Of a DNA stretch of 64,000 bases, positions 25,895-34,428 are shown one piece after another. Both the position numbers and the translations under genes were made by a program. Under the pieces are notes generated by a model, which was given only the letters and a program-made list of their open reading frames with translations, did no database searches and was not told where the DNA came from. Origin of the DNA: CAZHTF01 sp964535305 (GTDB taxonomy: Bacteria; Planctomycetota; Phycisphaerae; UBA1845; Fen-1342); the NCBI GenBank assembly GCA_964535305.1, contig CAZHTF010000008.1:1-64000 (forward strand), given 5' to 3'. Within the stretch, counting starts at the first letter, position 1. Every line of letters begins with the position of its first letter.

Positions 25895-27052
25895 TTACGG
25901 GCAGACCGCGCCCCAATTTCCCAAGACGATCCCCAGGTCGGGTTCGCTGGTCAGCAGGTCGCCATTCAGATCGCCGCAAGGGGCTGTCAGCCAGCAGCTT
26001 AATAGAATACCCAAGTCGGATTCGTTCACCTTGCAGTCGGAATTCAGGTCGCCCGGGAGCGACACAATCTCAAGCAGAACGCGATCCGGCAGGTAGCGGA
26101 CTATCCAGCTTCTCCCGGATCCGAGATTTGGTACCGCACTGCTGCTGAACTGACCGAGCACAATTGGTGCTGTCAGGATCACGAGGCTGGTCCCCAGCAG
26201 CGGGGGCGGCGGGCTTAGCAGGGACACGCGCAGCGTGCCGTCGAGCATGGCGACATTCGCGACAGACAGACGATCGTGCTGCACGACGGGCAGCGACGCG
26301 TCCAGCTCGATCTGGAGCTCCGCAGTCGGAAGCTGTGCGTATTGCTGCGCGATGAATAGTCCGCCGGCCGCCAGCCGCCCGCCGGGCACGACTCGGCCTG
26401 CGTTGTTTTGCACGGGCGCGAGGATTTGCCCGCCGCCGCGCAGTTCGCCGCCGGTGCAGAGGTCGACCAGCAGCGCGCCGAGAATGGAGCCGAGTTCCAC
26501 GTCGAGTTCTGCGATCGCGTCGGGGCGGTTTGGGTCGGGGCACACGTTAACGACTCCAATGATCTCGACGCTGGTCGAATTGAACGCCCGCACCGTGCCG
26601 CCGCTGATCAGCAGCGCGTTGGTCTGGAGATTGGTGGCGTCCAGTTCGAGCAGCGCGTTGCTGCCGGGCAGCACCTCGATGCCGCCCATTGTGGCGCTGG
26701 AAGTGCGAATGCGGACGGTTCCGCCAAAGGCCCGGAGTTGTGTCGTGACGACGAAGATCGAGCCGAGCACTTCGAGCTGTCCGCGCACGTCAAGCCGGTT
26801 GACGGTCGCGTCACCCAGCAGCGTGCAGAGCGGCGTCGCGAGCGGAATCAGCACGTCATCGCTGGGTAGCGGCGTGCGGTTCTGATCCCAGTTTCCCGGT
26901 GTGGTCCACAGGCCCGTGCCAGCTGCACCGCTCCAGATGATCGTCTGGGCGGCGGCAGGCGCGGCGAAAGTCAGCAGCAGCGTCGCGATCAAGCAGAATC
27001 GTGCGTACAGGCTCGGCAGCGAAGCGCATGCGTTCGTTCGGCTCGTGCACAT
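25895..27052 (-). CDS. Secreted protein with tandem dockerin-like C-terminal repeats
   Basis: A protein of 385 residues. A signal peptide (ARFCLIATLLLTFAAPAAAQ) is followed by beta-strand-rich sequence with TIIWSGAAGTGLWTTPGNW, typical of autotransporter-like or beta-helix surface proteins. The C-terminus holds two Ca-binding-like repeats: GDLNSDCKVNESDLGILL and GDLNGDLLTSEPDLGIVL, each ending in a Trp/Cys-containing turn. Such DLGxxLxNW pairs are common at the ends of secreted planctomycete proteins and are called dockerin-like, but no cohesin is present here. The ATG at 27052 has GGGGAG six bases upstream, better than the GTG seven codons earlier. Confidence 0.8.
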   Translation of the reverse strand: MCTSRTNACASLPSLYARFCLIATLLLTFAAPAAAQTIIWSGAAGTGLWTTPGNWDQNRTPLPSDDVLIPLATPLCTLLGDATVNRLDVRGQLEVLGSIFVVTTQLRAFGGTVRIRTSSATMGGIEVLPGSNALLELDATNLQTNALLISGGTVRAFNSTSVEIIGVVNVCPDPNRPDAIAELDVELGSILGALLVDLCTGGELRGGGQILAPVQNNAGRVVPGGRLAAGGLFIAQQYAQLPTAELQIELDASLPVVQHDRLSVANVAMLDGTLRVSLLSPPPPLLGTSLVILTAPIVLGQFSSSAVPNLGSGRSWIVRYLPDRVLLEIVSLPGDLNSDCKVNESDLGILLSCWLTAPCGDLNGDLLTSEPDLGIVLGNWGAVCP

Positions 27053-27097
27053 GGAAAACTCCCCAATCGGCACGCCGAGCAGCCCAAACAGAGCGGC

Positions 27098-28579
27098 TCA
27101 GCGCGACACCCACCATTCACGCGCACCCGGGAAATACCCCACCGGCCCACGCGGACCGAACTCCATCCCGCGCACCCGACGCGAAAAAACCCACAGTGCC
27201 GGCTTGCTCCACAAGAACAGGCACGGTTGATCCTGTTGCAGCAGCGACTCAATCTCGCGCAACGCCGCGGCCCGTTGCGGCGTTTTTTCTGATCTTTGTA
27301 GCGTATCAAACAGGCCGTCCAGGCGCGCATTCGAATAGCCACCGAAATTGCGGGCCGCATCCGTGCCCCAATGGGCCCAGTGCTCCGCCGGCGTCGGCGC
27401 CACCACCAGCGACCGGGCGGCGGCCTCAAACTCGCCGGCGGCGAGCCGCGCCTGAAGCTCGCGAAAGCCCAGCAACTCGATCTCGGACCCCACGCCGACG
27501 CGTGCCCAGGACTCCTGCAGCGCAAGCGCCACCGGCAGGAAGCTGCGTGCCTCGCGCGGGATCGCCAAACGCAGCCGCAGTTGCCGTCCGTCGCGCTCGC
27601 GGATCGCGCCGCGCTGGCTGCTGCGCCAGCCTGCCTCGTCCAGTAGCGCGTTGGCCCGCGCAGCGTCGAACGCCGGCGGCGGGTTCGCATCTTCCACAGC
27701 GCTGGCCCACGGCGCGCCGCCGCTCGTGCCTTTGAAGGGCGGGAACAGCTCGCCGAAGCGCTGCTTTCGCAGCGTCTCGAGATCGACGGCCAGTGCAAGC
27801 GCCTGCCGCACGCGCACTTCGCTGAGCGGCTCGAAGCGTAGATTCCAGGCGATGTAATCGAACTGCGCCCGCGGCGCGGCGATTTTCCGCAGGTGCGAGA
27901 AGGCCGGGCCGTTCACGTCCCAGCGAAACTGGTTGGCCGAGAGCTCCATTTCGTCAGCGCCGCCCGGCGCCAGCAGCGCCTCGATCCGCGCCGCAGCGTC
28001 GGGTACGTAGCGAAACTCGACCCGCGCGATGTACGGCTTTCGGCCGCTGTACGCCTCCCAGCGCGCCAGCACGACGCGCTGCGCATCGACCTCTTCGATC
28101 CGATACGGTCCGTTTCCGATCGGCCGGCGCCTCAGCTCCGCCTCAAAATCTTCCGGTGCGACGCCCGCCGCGCGGTGCCGTGGCAGAATCGGGAATGTCA
28201 GCTCGCGCAGCGGTGCAGCACTCCGCTCGCGCAGATGAAACACCAGCGTCTGCGCATCCACGGCCTGGATCCCCGCCAGCAGCGTCTGATCCGCCTGCAA
28301 TCCTTCCCACGAGAACGACACGTCCTCACTCGTGAACGGCATGCCATCGTGCCAGCTCAGCCCGGGCCGCAGCCGCACCGTCCAGGTCAGTCCGTCGTCG
28401 TCTGAATTAACCTGCGCGACCACGTTCGGGTTCGGGATGATTTCCAGCGCGCGGTCGACGACGAAAAGCGGATCGAAGATCAGCTCGCTGACGAAGCTCT
28501 CGTACGACGCCGGCTCGCGCGGATCGAGCGAGCCGCGCTGCGTCGGCAGGATTCGCACGATCGAAGCCTGCTCATCCAC
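27098..28579 (-). CDS. Family 5 solute-binding domain without signal peptide (downstream of in-frame TAG)
   Basis: About 493 residues of the peptide/nickel-binding SBP_bac_5 fold. The start of the domain (RGSLDPREPASYESFVSELI) is followed by LTWTVRLRPGLSWHDGMPFTSEDV, then RPIGNGPYRIE and VRQALALAVDLETLRKQ. Normally such proteins are periplasmic lipoproteins or secreted. Here the first usable start (GTG at 28579) gives no signal peptide and has no good ribosome site. The frame is open further upstream to a single TAG at 28667-28669, and the kinase gene ends at exactly that TAG in the same frame. No permease or ATPase genes are adjacent. It may be the sensor part of a kinase fusion. Confidence 0.8.
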   Translation of the reverse strand: MDEQASIVRILPTQRGSLDPREPASYESFVSELIFDPLFVVDRALEIIPNPNVVAQVNSDDDGLTWTVRLRPGLSWHDGMPFTSEDVSFSWEGLQADQTLLAGIQAVDAQTLVFHLRERSAAPLRELTFPILPRHRAAGVAPEDFEAELRRRPIGNGPYRIEEVDAQRVVLARWEAYSGRKPYIARVEFRYVPDAAARIEALLAPGGADEMELSANQFRWDVNGPAFSHLRKIAAPRAQFDYIAWNLRFEPLSEVRVRQALALAVDLETLRKQRFGELFPPFKGTSGGAPWASAVEDANPPPAFDAARANALLDEAGWRSSQRGAIRERDGRQLRLRLAIPREARSFLPVALALQESWARVGVGSEIELLGFRELQARLAAGEFEAAARSLVVAPTPAEHWAHWGTDAARNFGGYSNARLDGLFDTLQRSEKTPQRAAALREIESLLQQDQPCLFLWSKPALWVFSRRVRGMEFGPRGPVGYFPGAREWWVSR

Positions 28580-28666
28580 GTCCGCAAGGGCCGCCTCGGG
28601 CGTATCGCGCAGCGGCGGGGCAGCCAGCAGCGGATCTTGATCCAGCCTGTAGATCGCGGCGCCGGC

Positions 28667-30271
28667 CTAGCGCGGCGCCGCGCCGCCGATTCCCGCGCTG
28701 CGGCCGGATGCCGCGCTCGCAGCGGCGGCCGAAAGCAGCAGGCGGTCGGCCTCCTGGTCGCGCCCGCTCAACAGCAGCAGATCGAGCTGCGCCCAGTGCG
28801 CCGCGGAGCCGGCGCCGGTCACGCGCGCTGCCCGCTCGAAGTCTCGCAGCGCCGCGTCGACCCGCGCAGCGCGCAGCGGCGGCGCTAGCGAGAGCGCCTC
28901 GCGCGCCGCCAAGACGCCGCGCAGCAGCAGCGGCGTGGGCGCATCGGGCGAATGGCGCAGCGCTTGTTCGAGCAGTTCGGCGGCGCGCGGCTGCTGCCCC
29001 GGCTGCGCAAGCAGGTGCACGACCTCGCCGGTGATTCGCTGCACGGCTTGAGCCGCGCCGAGCCGCGCGCTCTGCCAGATCCAGCCGAGCAGCGCCACAA
29101 GCAAGCACGCCGCGCCGCTCCCGGCGACCCAGCGCAGCCGATGCTTTCGCAGCGATTTCCGCAAGCGGTAGAGCCGGTTGTCGCCGCGGGCCTGCAGCGG
29201 CTCGCCGTTCAGAAAGCGCTGCATGTCGGACCCGAGCGCGCCGGCGTCGCGATAGCGCCGCGGCGGCTCCTTCTGCAGACAGGTCAGCACGATCGTGTCC
29301 AGCTCGTGCGAGAGCTTCAAATGAGTTGAATGTTCGCGCCGCGCCAGCCAGCGCGAGCCGCTCCACCACGCCGAGCCATGCCGCGAATGCGCCGCGGTCT
29401 GCACACCGTCGCTGTTGCCGGCCGCGTCGCCAGCAGCGGACGACGCGCGCAGCCCGCTGCGCCGCACGCGGCTGGGCGGCGCCGGATCGTGCTGCAGTAT
29501 GGCCTGCAGAACCTCGTGCGGACGGCCATCGACCGGGTACGGCGGGGCGCCCGCCAGCAGCCGATACAGCATCACACCCAGCGAGTACACGTCCGTGCGC
29601 GCGTCGATCTGCGCGGCGTCGCCACGGGCCTGCTCCGGGCTCATGTACGCTAGCGTTCCGAGCACCTGCCCGGTTGCGGAGAGTTGCGTGTGCTCCTGGT
29701 GGAGCTGCGCCTTGGCCAGGCCGAAATCCAGCAAACGCGGCGAGCCTTCGCTGTCGACCAGGATGTTCGTGGGTTTGAGGTCGCGATGCACGACACCGCG
29801 ATCATGCGCGTAGCTCATCGCGTCGCAGACGCTGCAGAACAGTCGCAATACGCCGGCGTCATCAAGCCGGCTTTGCCGCGCGTACTCGTCCAGCGGCACG
29901 CCGCGCACGTAGTCCATCACGCAGAAGCGCCGGCCGTCCGGCGTGACGCCCGAATCAAACACTGTCACGATGTTCGGATGCCGCAGATGCGCGACCAGCT
30001 CGATCTCGCGCTCAAAGCGGCGGAGCGCGGCTGGGTCTGCGTGGCTGCTGTCTAGCAGCAGCTTCACCGCCACCTGCCGCTGCGTCGAGCGCTGCAGCGC
30101 GCGGTAGACCACGCCTTGGCCGCCGCGGCTGAGCTCTTCGAGCAGTTCGTAGCCTGGGAGCGTGGGTGCGGTGCGCGCGAGCGGTGCTGTCGGCGTGGCG
30201 ATCAGCCGGGCTTCAAGCAGCGCGGCCTGGATCAACTCGCGCTCGCGGATTGAAGTCGGGGCAGAGCTCAT
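28667..30271 (-). CDS. Hanks-type Ser/Thr protein kinase with membrane helix and helical-repeat tail
   Basis: A protein of 534 residues. The kinase domain spans about 40-355: GGQGVVYRAL (glycine loop), VAVKLLL (Lys70), HRDLKPTN (162-169), DFGLAKA (182-188), GTLAYMSPEQARG. A 45-residue Ser/Gly/Arg-rich insertion lies in the C-lobe at about 270-315. One membrane helix (381-400) precedes Ala/Leu-rich helical sequence resembling TPR repeats, which would face outward. The ORF ends at a TAG in frame with the following solute-binding domain. The ATG at 30271 has GGTGA upstream and follows the ECF sigma gene by 60 bases; the in-frame GTG at 30289 is less likely. It is probably a membrane receptor kinase acting with the sigma factor. 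Confidence 0.9.
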   Translation of the reverse strand: MSSAPTSIRERELIQAALLEARLIATPTAPLARTAPTLPGYELLEELSRGGQGVVYRALQRSTQRQVAVKLLLDSSHADPAALRRFEREIELVAHLRHPNIVTVFDSGVTPDGRRFCVMDYVRGVPLDEYARQSRLDDAGVLRLFCSVCDAMSYAHDRGVVHRDLKPTNILVDSEGSPRLLDFGLAKAQLHQEHTQLSATGQVLGTLAYMSPEQARGDAAQIDARTDVYSLGVMLYRLLAGAPPYPVDGRPHEVLQAILQHDPAPPSRVRRSGLRASSAAGDAAGNSDGVQTAAHSRHGSAWWSGSRWLARREHSTHLKLSHELDTIVLTCLQKEPPRRYRDAGALGSDMQRFLNGEPLQARGDNRLYRLRKSLRKHRLRWVAGSGAACLLVALLGWIWQSARLGAAQAVQRITGEVVHLLAQPGQQPRAAELLEQALRHSPDAPTPLLLRGVLAAREALSLAPPLRAARVDAALRDFERAARVTGAGSAAHWAQLDLLLLSGRDQEADRLLLSAAAASAASGRSAGIGGAAPR

Positions 30272-30330
30272 TCGGTCACCATTGCACACTCACGCTGTCA
30301 CGCGCATTTCGCGGAAGGCAGCCGCCTGGC

Positions 30331-30954
30331 TCACGCGCTGCCGCTGAGAAATTGCGACGCGCGTCCGAGTTGCTGGCGCAGCAGCTCGAGCCCGCGGGCG
30401 CGCAGCATGTAGGTCGCGCCGACGCTGCGGCCCACCGCCGCCGCGACGCGTTCCACCGGCTGTTGCTCGATGTCGTACATTCGCACGACCAGGGCCTGGA
30501 TGGCCGGCAACGCATTCAGGGCCGCTTCCAGGGCGGCGCGCGCCTCGCTGCGCCGCAGACCCAGGCTGGGTGAGCTGCCGTCTGCGGCGAGCCGTTCACA
30601 CAGCGCGGTGCAGGACTGCTCGTAATCCGCGGGCCGCAGGGCCTGTCTCTGGCCGCCGCGCTTCTCGGCTTCGAGCATGCGCAGCACGTCGATCAGGTTG
30701 CGCTTGGCGAGCGTGGTCAGCCAGGTGGCGAACGCGGCTCTGCCGAGCGGGTCGAAGCGCTGGATGCTCAGAAATGCGTCGACCCAGGTCTGCTGCAAGA
30801 CGTCATCGACAGTCAGCAGCGCCTGCCAGCGGGCGGGAATCGCGTCGGCCAGCACGCCACGGACGACACTCGCGTGCTGTTCCAGGAGTTGCGCCAGCGC
30901 CGCCTGGTCGCCGGCGATGGCGGCCCGCAGCAGTGCTGGGTCGCTCTCAGCCAT
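30331..30954 (-). CDS. ECF-type RNA polymerase sigma factor
   Basis: About 207 residues with sigma region 2 (VDDVLQQTWVDAFLSI and FATWLTTLAKRNLIDVLR) and region 4 (LPAIQALVVRMYDIEQQPVERVA, VGRSVGATYMLRARGLELLRQ). Length and pairing with a Ser/Thr kinase match planctomycete ECF groups whose activity is thought to depend on the neighbouring kinase instead of an anti-sigma factor. The frame begins with a TTG at 30981, but the ATG at 30954 has AGGTG seven bases upstream and lies a suitable distance from a TATGAT element at 30987-30992. No anti-sigma gene is present. Confidence 0.88.
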   Translation of the reverse strand: MAESDPALLRAAIAGDQAALAQLLEQHASVVRGVLADAIPARWQALLTVDDVLQQTWVDAFLSIQRFDPLGRAAFATWLTTLAKRNLIDVLRMLEAEKRGGQRQALRPADYEQSCTALCERLAADGSSPSLGLRRSEARAALEAALNALPAIQALVVRMYDIEQQPVERVAAAVGRSVGATYMLRARGLELLRQQLGRASQFLSGSA

Positions 30955-30986
30955 CTCGAACACCTGCGCGTGTTGATTCAATTCAA

Positions 30987-30992
30987 ATCATA
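30987..30992 (-). promoter_or_regulatory. Possible -10 element of the sigma/kinase operon
   Basis: On the minus strand TATGAT matches five of six bases of the housekeeping -10 consensus and lies 33 bases before the ATG at 30954. No good -35 element is visible at 16-18 bases, so an activator or alternative recognition would be needed. Confidence 0.3.
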
Positions 30993-31128
30993 CTCAATCG
31001 CCCAGTGAAATTCGCTCGGCAATTCGCGTGAGTGTTGCGGCGGACACACGCGGAACATTCAAGACGTGATTGGATCCGAGCGTAACCGGGTCGCACGTCT
31101 TATGGGCCTTAGACAAGGGGCAAAGAGC

Positions 31129-32085
31129 ATGTCTGCCCGACTGCTTCACATCCGACCCGCAACGACGATTCGAATTCTCAGCATGGTGGCCGCCGCGCTG
31201 GCGACGGCCGCGGCCCAAGCCGGCTCGGCGTGTTTTGACTTAAAGGGGACCGCGACCGCGCCCGGAACGGTCAGCGCCGGCGTCGGGCAGGATCGCATTG
31301 ATCGGCCGGTAATGCCCGGCGACGAAGCCTGCGCGATCCTGACGGACATCAAGAACAACTGGGACGCGCTTCCGCCGGCGGGATCGAGCGCGTCGGGCCC
31401 GGTCACGCGACGGCCGGACGGCACCTGCGACTGGTGCGTGACGCGCTATCGCAACCAGAAGCCGACCGAGCAAGGCGGGCGGATGATTGCGGCCGCCGGC
31501 ATGGGCCGCACGCCGGGGTTGTCGCAGCTCTCGCAGCGCTTTGTGCCGAACCCGCCGCCGGTGCCGCCTCCGCCACCCGTGACGATCAAGATCCAGATCA
31601 CGGTGAACGTCTTGGCGCCAGCCGGCGGCGGCATCCGCATCCAGATCGAGATCGAGATCAACGGCGTGATTCAGCCGATTCTGCTGCACATCCCGACGGC
31701 GCCGGGCATGACGCCCGACCAGGTGAATCAAGAGATCCTGCGCGGGCTGCAACAGGCCGGGTTCACGGTGCAGCCTGGGCAGAATGACTTCCTGGTGCTC
31801 GGACCGCGGCCCTGTTTCGACATCCTCGGCCATGCGTCTGGCGCGCGGCTGCACGGCGTCGAGCTCGAGACTTTCGATGACGGCCTGAGCGAATGGGGTC
31901 TGGCCGTCCTCGCGCCTGGCTGCCCGGGCGACCTAACCGGCGACAGCCGCGTCGACGAGGCCGACCTGGGCGTGCTGCTGGCCAACTGGTACCTCGGCCC
32001 CGGCGGCGACACCAACGGCGACGGTGAGACCGACGAGGCCGATCTCGGAATCGTTCTGGCCAACTGGCGCCAGTTCTGCCCGTAG
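31129..32085 (+). CDS. Secreted protein with tandem dockerin-like C-terminal repeats
   Basis: A protein of 318 residues. After a signal-peptide-like segment (SMVAAALATAAAQAG) comes a region of unknown fold with a proline stretch (NPPPVPPPPPVTIKIQI), followed by alternating Ile/Glu strands. The C-terminus carries two repeats, GDLTGDSRVDEADLGVLL and DTNGDGETDEADLGIVL, each followed by ANW, equal in layout to those of the gene at 25895-27052. The EF-hand-like Asp spacing (DTNGDGETDE) suggests calcium binding. The ATG at 31129 has AAGGGG about nine bases upstream. It is divergent from the sigma/kinase operon and could be a target of that regulation, by position only. Confidence 0.8.
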   Translation: MSARLLHIRPATTIRILSMVAAALATAAAQAGSACFDLKGTATAPGTVSAGVGQDRIDRPVMPGDEACAILTDIKNNWDALPPAGSSASGPVTRRPDGTCDWCVTRYRNQKPTEQGGRMIAAAGMGRTPGLSQLSQRFVPNPPPVPPPPPVTIKIQITVNVLAPAGGGIRIQIEIEINGVIQPILLHIPTAPGMTPDQVNQEILRGLQQAGFTVQPGQNDFLVLGPRPCFDILGHASGARLHGVELETFDDGLSEWGLAVLAPGCPGDLTGDSRVDEADLGVLLANWYLGPGGDTNGDGETDEADLGIVLANWRQFCP

Positions 32086-32094
32086 GCACCCGCA

Positions 32095-32115
32095 CTGCGC
32101 CGCACACCGGCGCAG
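32095..32115 (+). terminator. Hairpin ten bases after the dockerin-tailed gene
   Basis: CTGCGCCG and CGGCGCAG form a perfect eight-base stem around the loop CACAC. It lies just past the stop at 32085. No T-tract follows, so it may act as a 3' stability hairpin or a weak terminator. Confidence 0.4.
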
Positions 32116-32416
32116 CGCGGATCGGCGGCAGCCCGGCGGCGAGACTCCTCCGAACCGCCTGGCCGCCCGTGTAGAGGCGGACGCCCGCGTGCACGACGGC
32201 CCCCCGGCGGTTGCACGCGGTGCGTCTTTATTGGTCATCGTCTGACGCGCGCCGCTCCTCAAACTTCCGCACGCGGCGCGAAGCTGGTCCCATCCGTCGT
32301 GCGGCCGCGGCACGGCTCAAAACAATTCGACAGCGTGTAATCGACAGCGGCGCGCGCCTGGTTGTAATTTGTCCACCGACACGCCGGAATAGCCGCGCGG
32401 CATTGGGAGGACCACG
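32116..32416. other. Gene-free stretch before the secreted 579-residue protein
   Basis: About 300 bases with no convincing ORF. The last 25 bases hold GGGAGGA just before the next ATG. I could not identify a clear promoter. Confidence 0.4.
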
Positions 32417-34156
32417 ATGAAGTCTGTCGCATGCGCTTCGATCGCGTTGCTCACGCTCGCCTGCAGCGCCGCCGCTCAACTCACGGTCGAAAAAGCGCTC
32501 AAGCACCTGCCCGATGAGCCCGGGATCGTCATCGCGTTCCCCAGCCTGAAGGCGTTTGCCTCGAATATTGCGGCATTCGGCAAGGCTTCCGGCATCGAGG
32601 CCATCGCCAACGTCAGCTACAAGCGCGTTCTCGAAGAAGACGGCCTGGTGCCCAATTCCGCAGGCGTCGACATCAGCGGCGCCGTGCTGATCCACGTCGA
32701 CGCGCTCAACCTGACGCCGGTCGTCATCTGCGGCTTGTCCGACGCCGCCGCCTGGAAAACCGCCAACAAGGTCAGCGAGCGCAGCGGCGGAATGCTGACA
32801 TTCACCGACGATCACGAAATCGAGCATTTCGCCGTCATTCGCGAAAACGTGCTGGTCGTTTCCACCGATGAAGCCGCGGTGGAAGACTGCAGTGCCGGCA
32901 GCGGCGCGGCCGCGCGGCAGGTTCTACAGCACGCGGCGGACGCGCTGCGCCAGTCGCAATTGGTGGTCTTCGTGAACATGCCGACCTGGAAGGCACAGCT
33001 CGACCAGGGCGTCGGCGTGATGGACGGCATGATGGCCATGGCGCTGATGTCCAGCCCCGGGGGCGAATCTTCCGCGACCATGACGCGCTGGATGCTGCAG
33101 GGCGCCAAGAAGCTGGTAGCGGAAGCGACGGTGACGATGATCTCGCTGGAAGTGAACGAGAAGAGCGCCCAGCTGCGGCACATGACCGAATTTCAACCGA
33201 GCGGCGCAGTCGCGAAGTACCTGAAGGCGATCCGCACGAGCGAGGCTGATCCGCTCCGCGGCTTGGTCGACGGGTCGGACTTGTTCTATTTCGCGACCGA
33301 GTGGGACCTGATCGGCGAAGCTCGCCCGCTGCAGGAGGAAATGAGCCTCGCCATGCTTGACGCCGCTCCAGAAGGCCCCGCCAAGACCGCGCTGCGTCAA
33401 CAGCTCGACCGTACCACACCGATCCTGCGGAAGATCAAGGGCTACAACGGGGCGGTGCGAAAGGCCAAAGATGGGCCGGGCATGGTGATCTCTGGAACGT
33501 ACTTCACTGAGAACGACGCCGAGCTGCTGGAGAGTTTCCCGCTCGTTTGGGAATCTGGCATGCAAATGACCGCGGCGGCCGGCGTGCTGGAGTTCGCCGT
33601 CGACGCCAAGCGCGACCGCGTGGCGGATGTCGATGCGCACGTGGTTGGCATCCGCATGAAGGCCGAGCAGCCGGAGTTTCTCAAGGCGCTCGAGCAATTC
33701 TACGGCGCAAATCCGACGGTCTTCGCGGCCAAGACGCCCGCCGGCCTGAGCTACACGCTCGGCCCGCAGGGCGAGAGCAAGCTGGCCTTCACCGAGCTGG
33801 TGAAATCCGCCACGAAGCTCAGTGAGAATTCGCGCGTCGCGGCGGCGATGAAATCGATCGCACCCAAGCCGCAGGTCCTTGCGCTGCTGGACATCGCCGG
33901 CATCGTCGAAGTCTTCACCGAGCTCTCGAGCGACGCCGACGAAGCTGACAGGCCAGACGGGGCGAGGGCAGATGCCGCGCAGGCTGCCGGCGGCAAGGCG
34001 GGCGCTGAAGCGGTAACTGCTGAAAGGTCGCCGTATATCGTCTTCGCGATGTACCTGGACGCGACCAAGATTCGCACGCACATCTCGCTGCCGGCCAAGT
34101 CTGTGCGGAGCGTCGCCGAGAGCATCGCAAGTGGTGTTTCCGGCCCGGGGTACTAG
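32417..34156 (+). CDS. Secreted protein of unknown function
   Basis: A 579-residue protein with a clear signal peptide (KSVACASIALLTLACSAAAQL). The mature part has repeated alpha/beta sequence without a motif I recognise: VEKALKHLPDEPGIVIAFPSL near the N-terminus, a long amphipathic central part, and an acidic, Ala-rich low-complexity stretch near residue 510 (DADEADRPDGARADAAQAAG). Its overall look is that of large secreted proteins with DUF3352-like repeats, but I cannot confirm that. The ATG at 32417 follows GGGAGGACCACG, a good ribosome site. It is a single gene between two gene-poor stretches. Confidence 0.75.
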   Translation: MKSVACASIALLTLACSAAAQLTVEKALKHLPDEPGIVIAFPSLKAFASNIAAFGKASGIEAIANVSYKRVLEEDGLVPNSAGVDISGAVLIHVDALNLTPVVICGLSDAAAWKTANKVSERSGGMLTFTDDHEIEHFAVIRENVLVVSTDEAAVEDCSAGSGAAARQVLQHAADALRQSQLVVFVNMPTWKAQLDQGVGVMDGMMAMALMSSPGGESSATMTRWMLQGAKKLVAEATVTMISLEVNEKSAQLRHMTEFQPSGAVAKYLKAIRTSEADPLRGLVDGSDLFYFATEWDLIGEARPLQEEMSLAMLDAAPEGPAKTALRQQLDRTTPILRKIKGYNGAVRKAKDGPGMVISGTYFTENDAELLESFPLVWESGMQMTAAAGVLEFAVDAKRDRVADVDAHVVGIRMKAEQPEFLKALEQFYGANPTVFAAKTPAGLSYTLGPQGESKLAFTELVKSATKLSENSRVAAAMKSIAPKPQVLALLDIAGIVEVFTELSSDADEADRPDGARADAAQAAGGKAGAEAVTAERSPYIVFAMYLDATKIRTHISLPAKSVRSVAESIASGVSGPGY

Positions 34157-34356
34157 GCCGCTCGGAAGTCCGGGGCGGAGCTTCGCATCCGCGCTTAGAG
34201 CAGCGCCCGCCGCGAGGCACTGCCGATGCATCGCCGCGCTCCGCGCGCTTGCTGGCGCTTCGGGTCCGAAATGGGTGCGCTGCCGCGCGGTATCCGGGGA
34301 CCCCGCTCCTCGCGCTCGCCGCGGCTCTGCTTGCGCGGTTCGGCTTGCGCACGCGG

Positions 34357-34386
34357 TTGGCATGCCCGCGCGAAATTTCGTAGACT
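34357..34386 (+). promoter_or_regulatory. Probable sigma-70-type promoter of the acyl-CoA ligase gene
   Basis: TTGGCA (34357-34362) and TAGACT (34381-34386) are 18 bases apart. They match the consensus at five and four of six positions. The -10 lies about 42 bases before the ATG at 34429. Confidence 0.45.
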
Positions 34387-34428
34387 CTGTGCCGCGTGAA
34401 TCACCCATCTACAAAGCCCGCGTGAACT

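Noticed and set aside
32924..34408. Minus-strand frame (494 codons) opposite the 579-residue secreted protein
   Set aside because: The plus-strand protein has a signal peptide and ribosome site; the mirror product is Arg-rich without domains.
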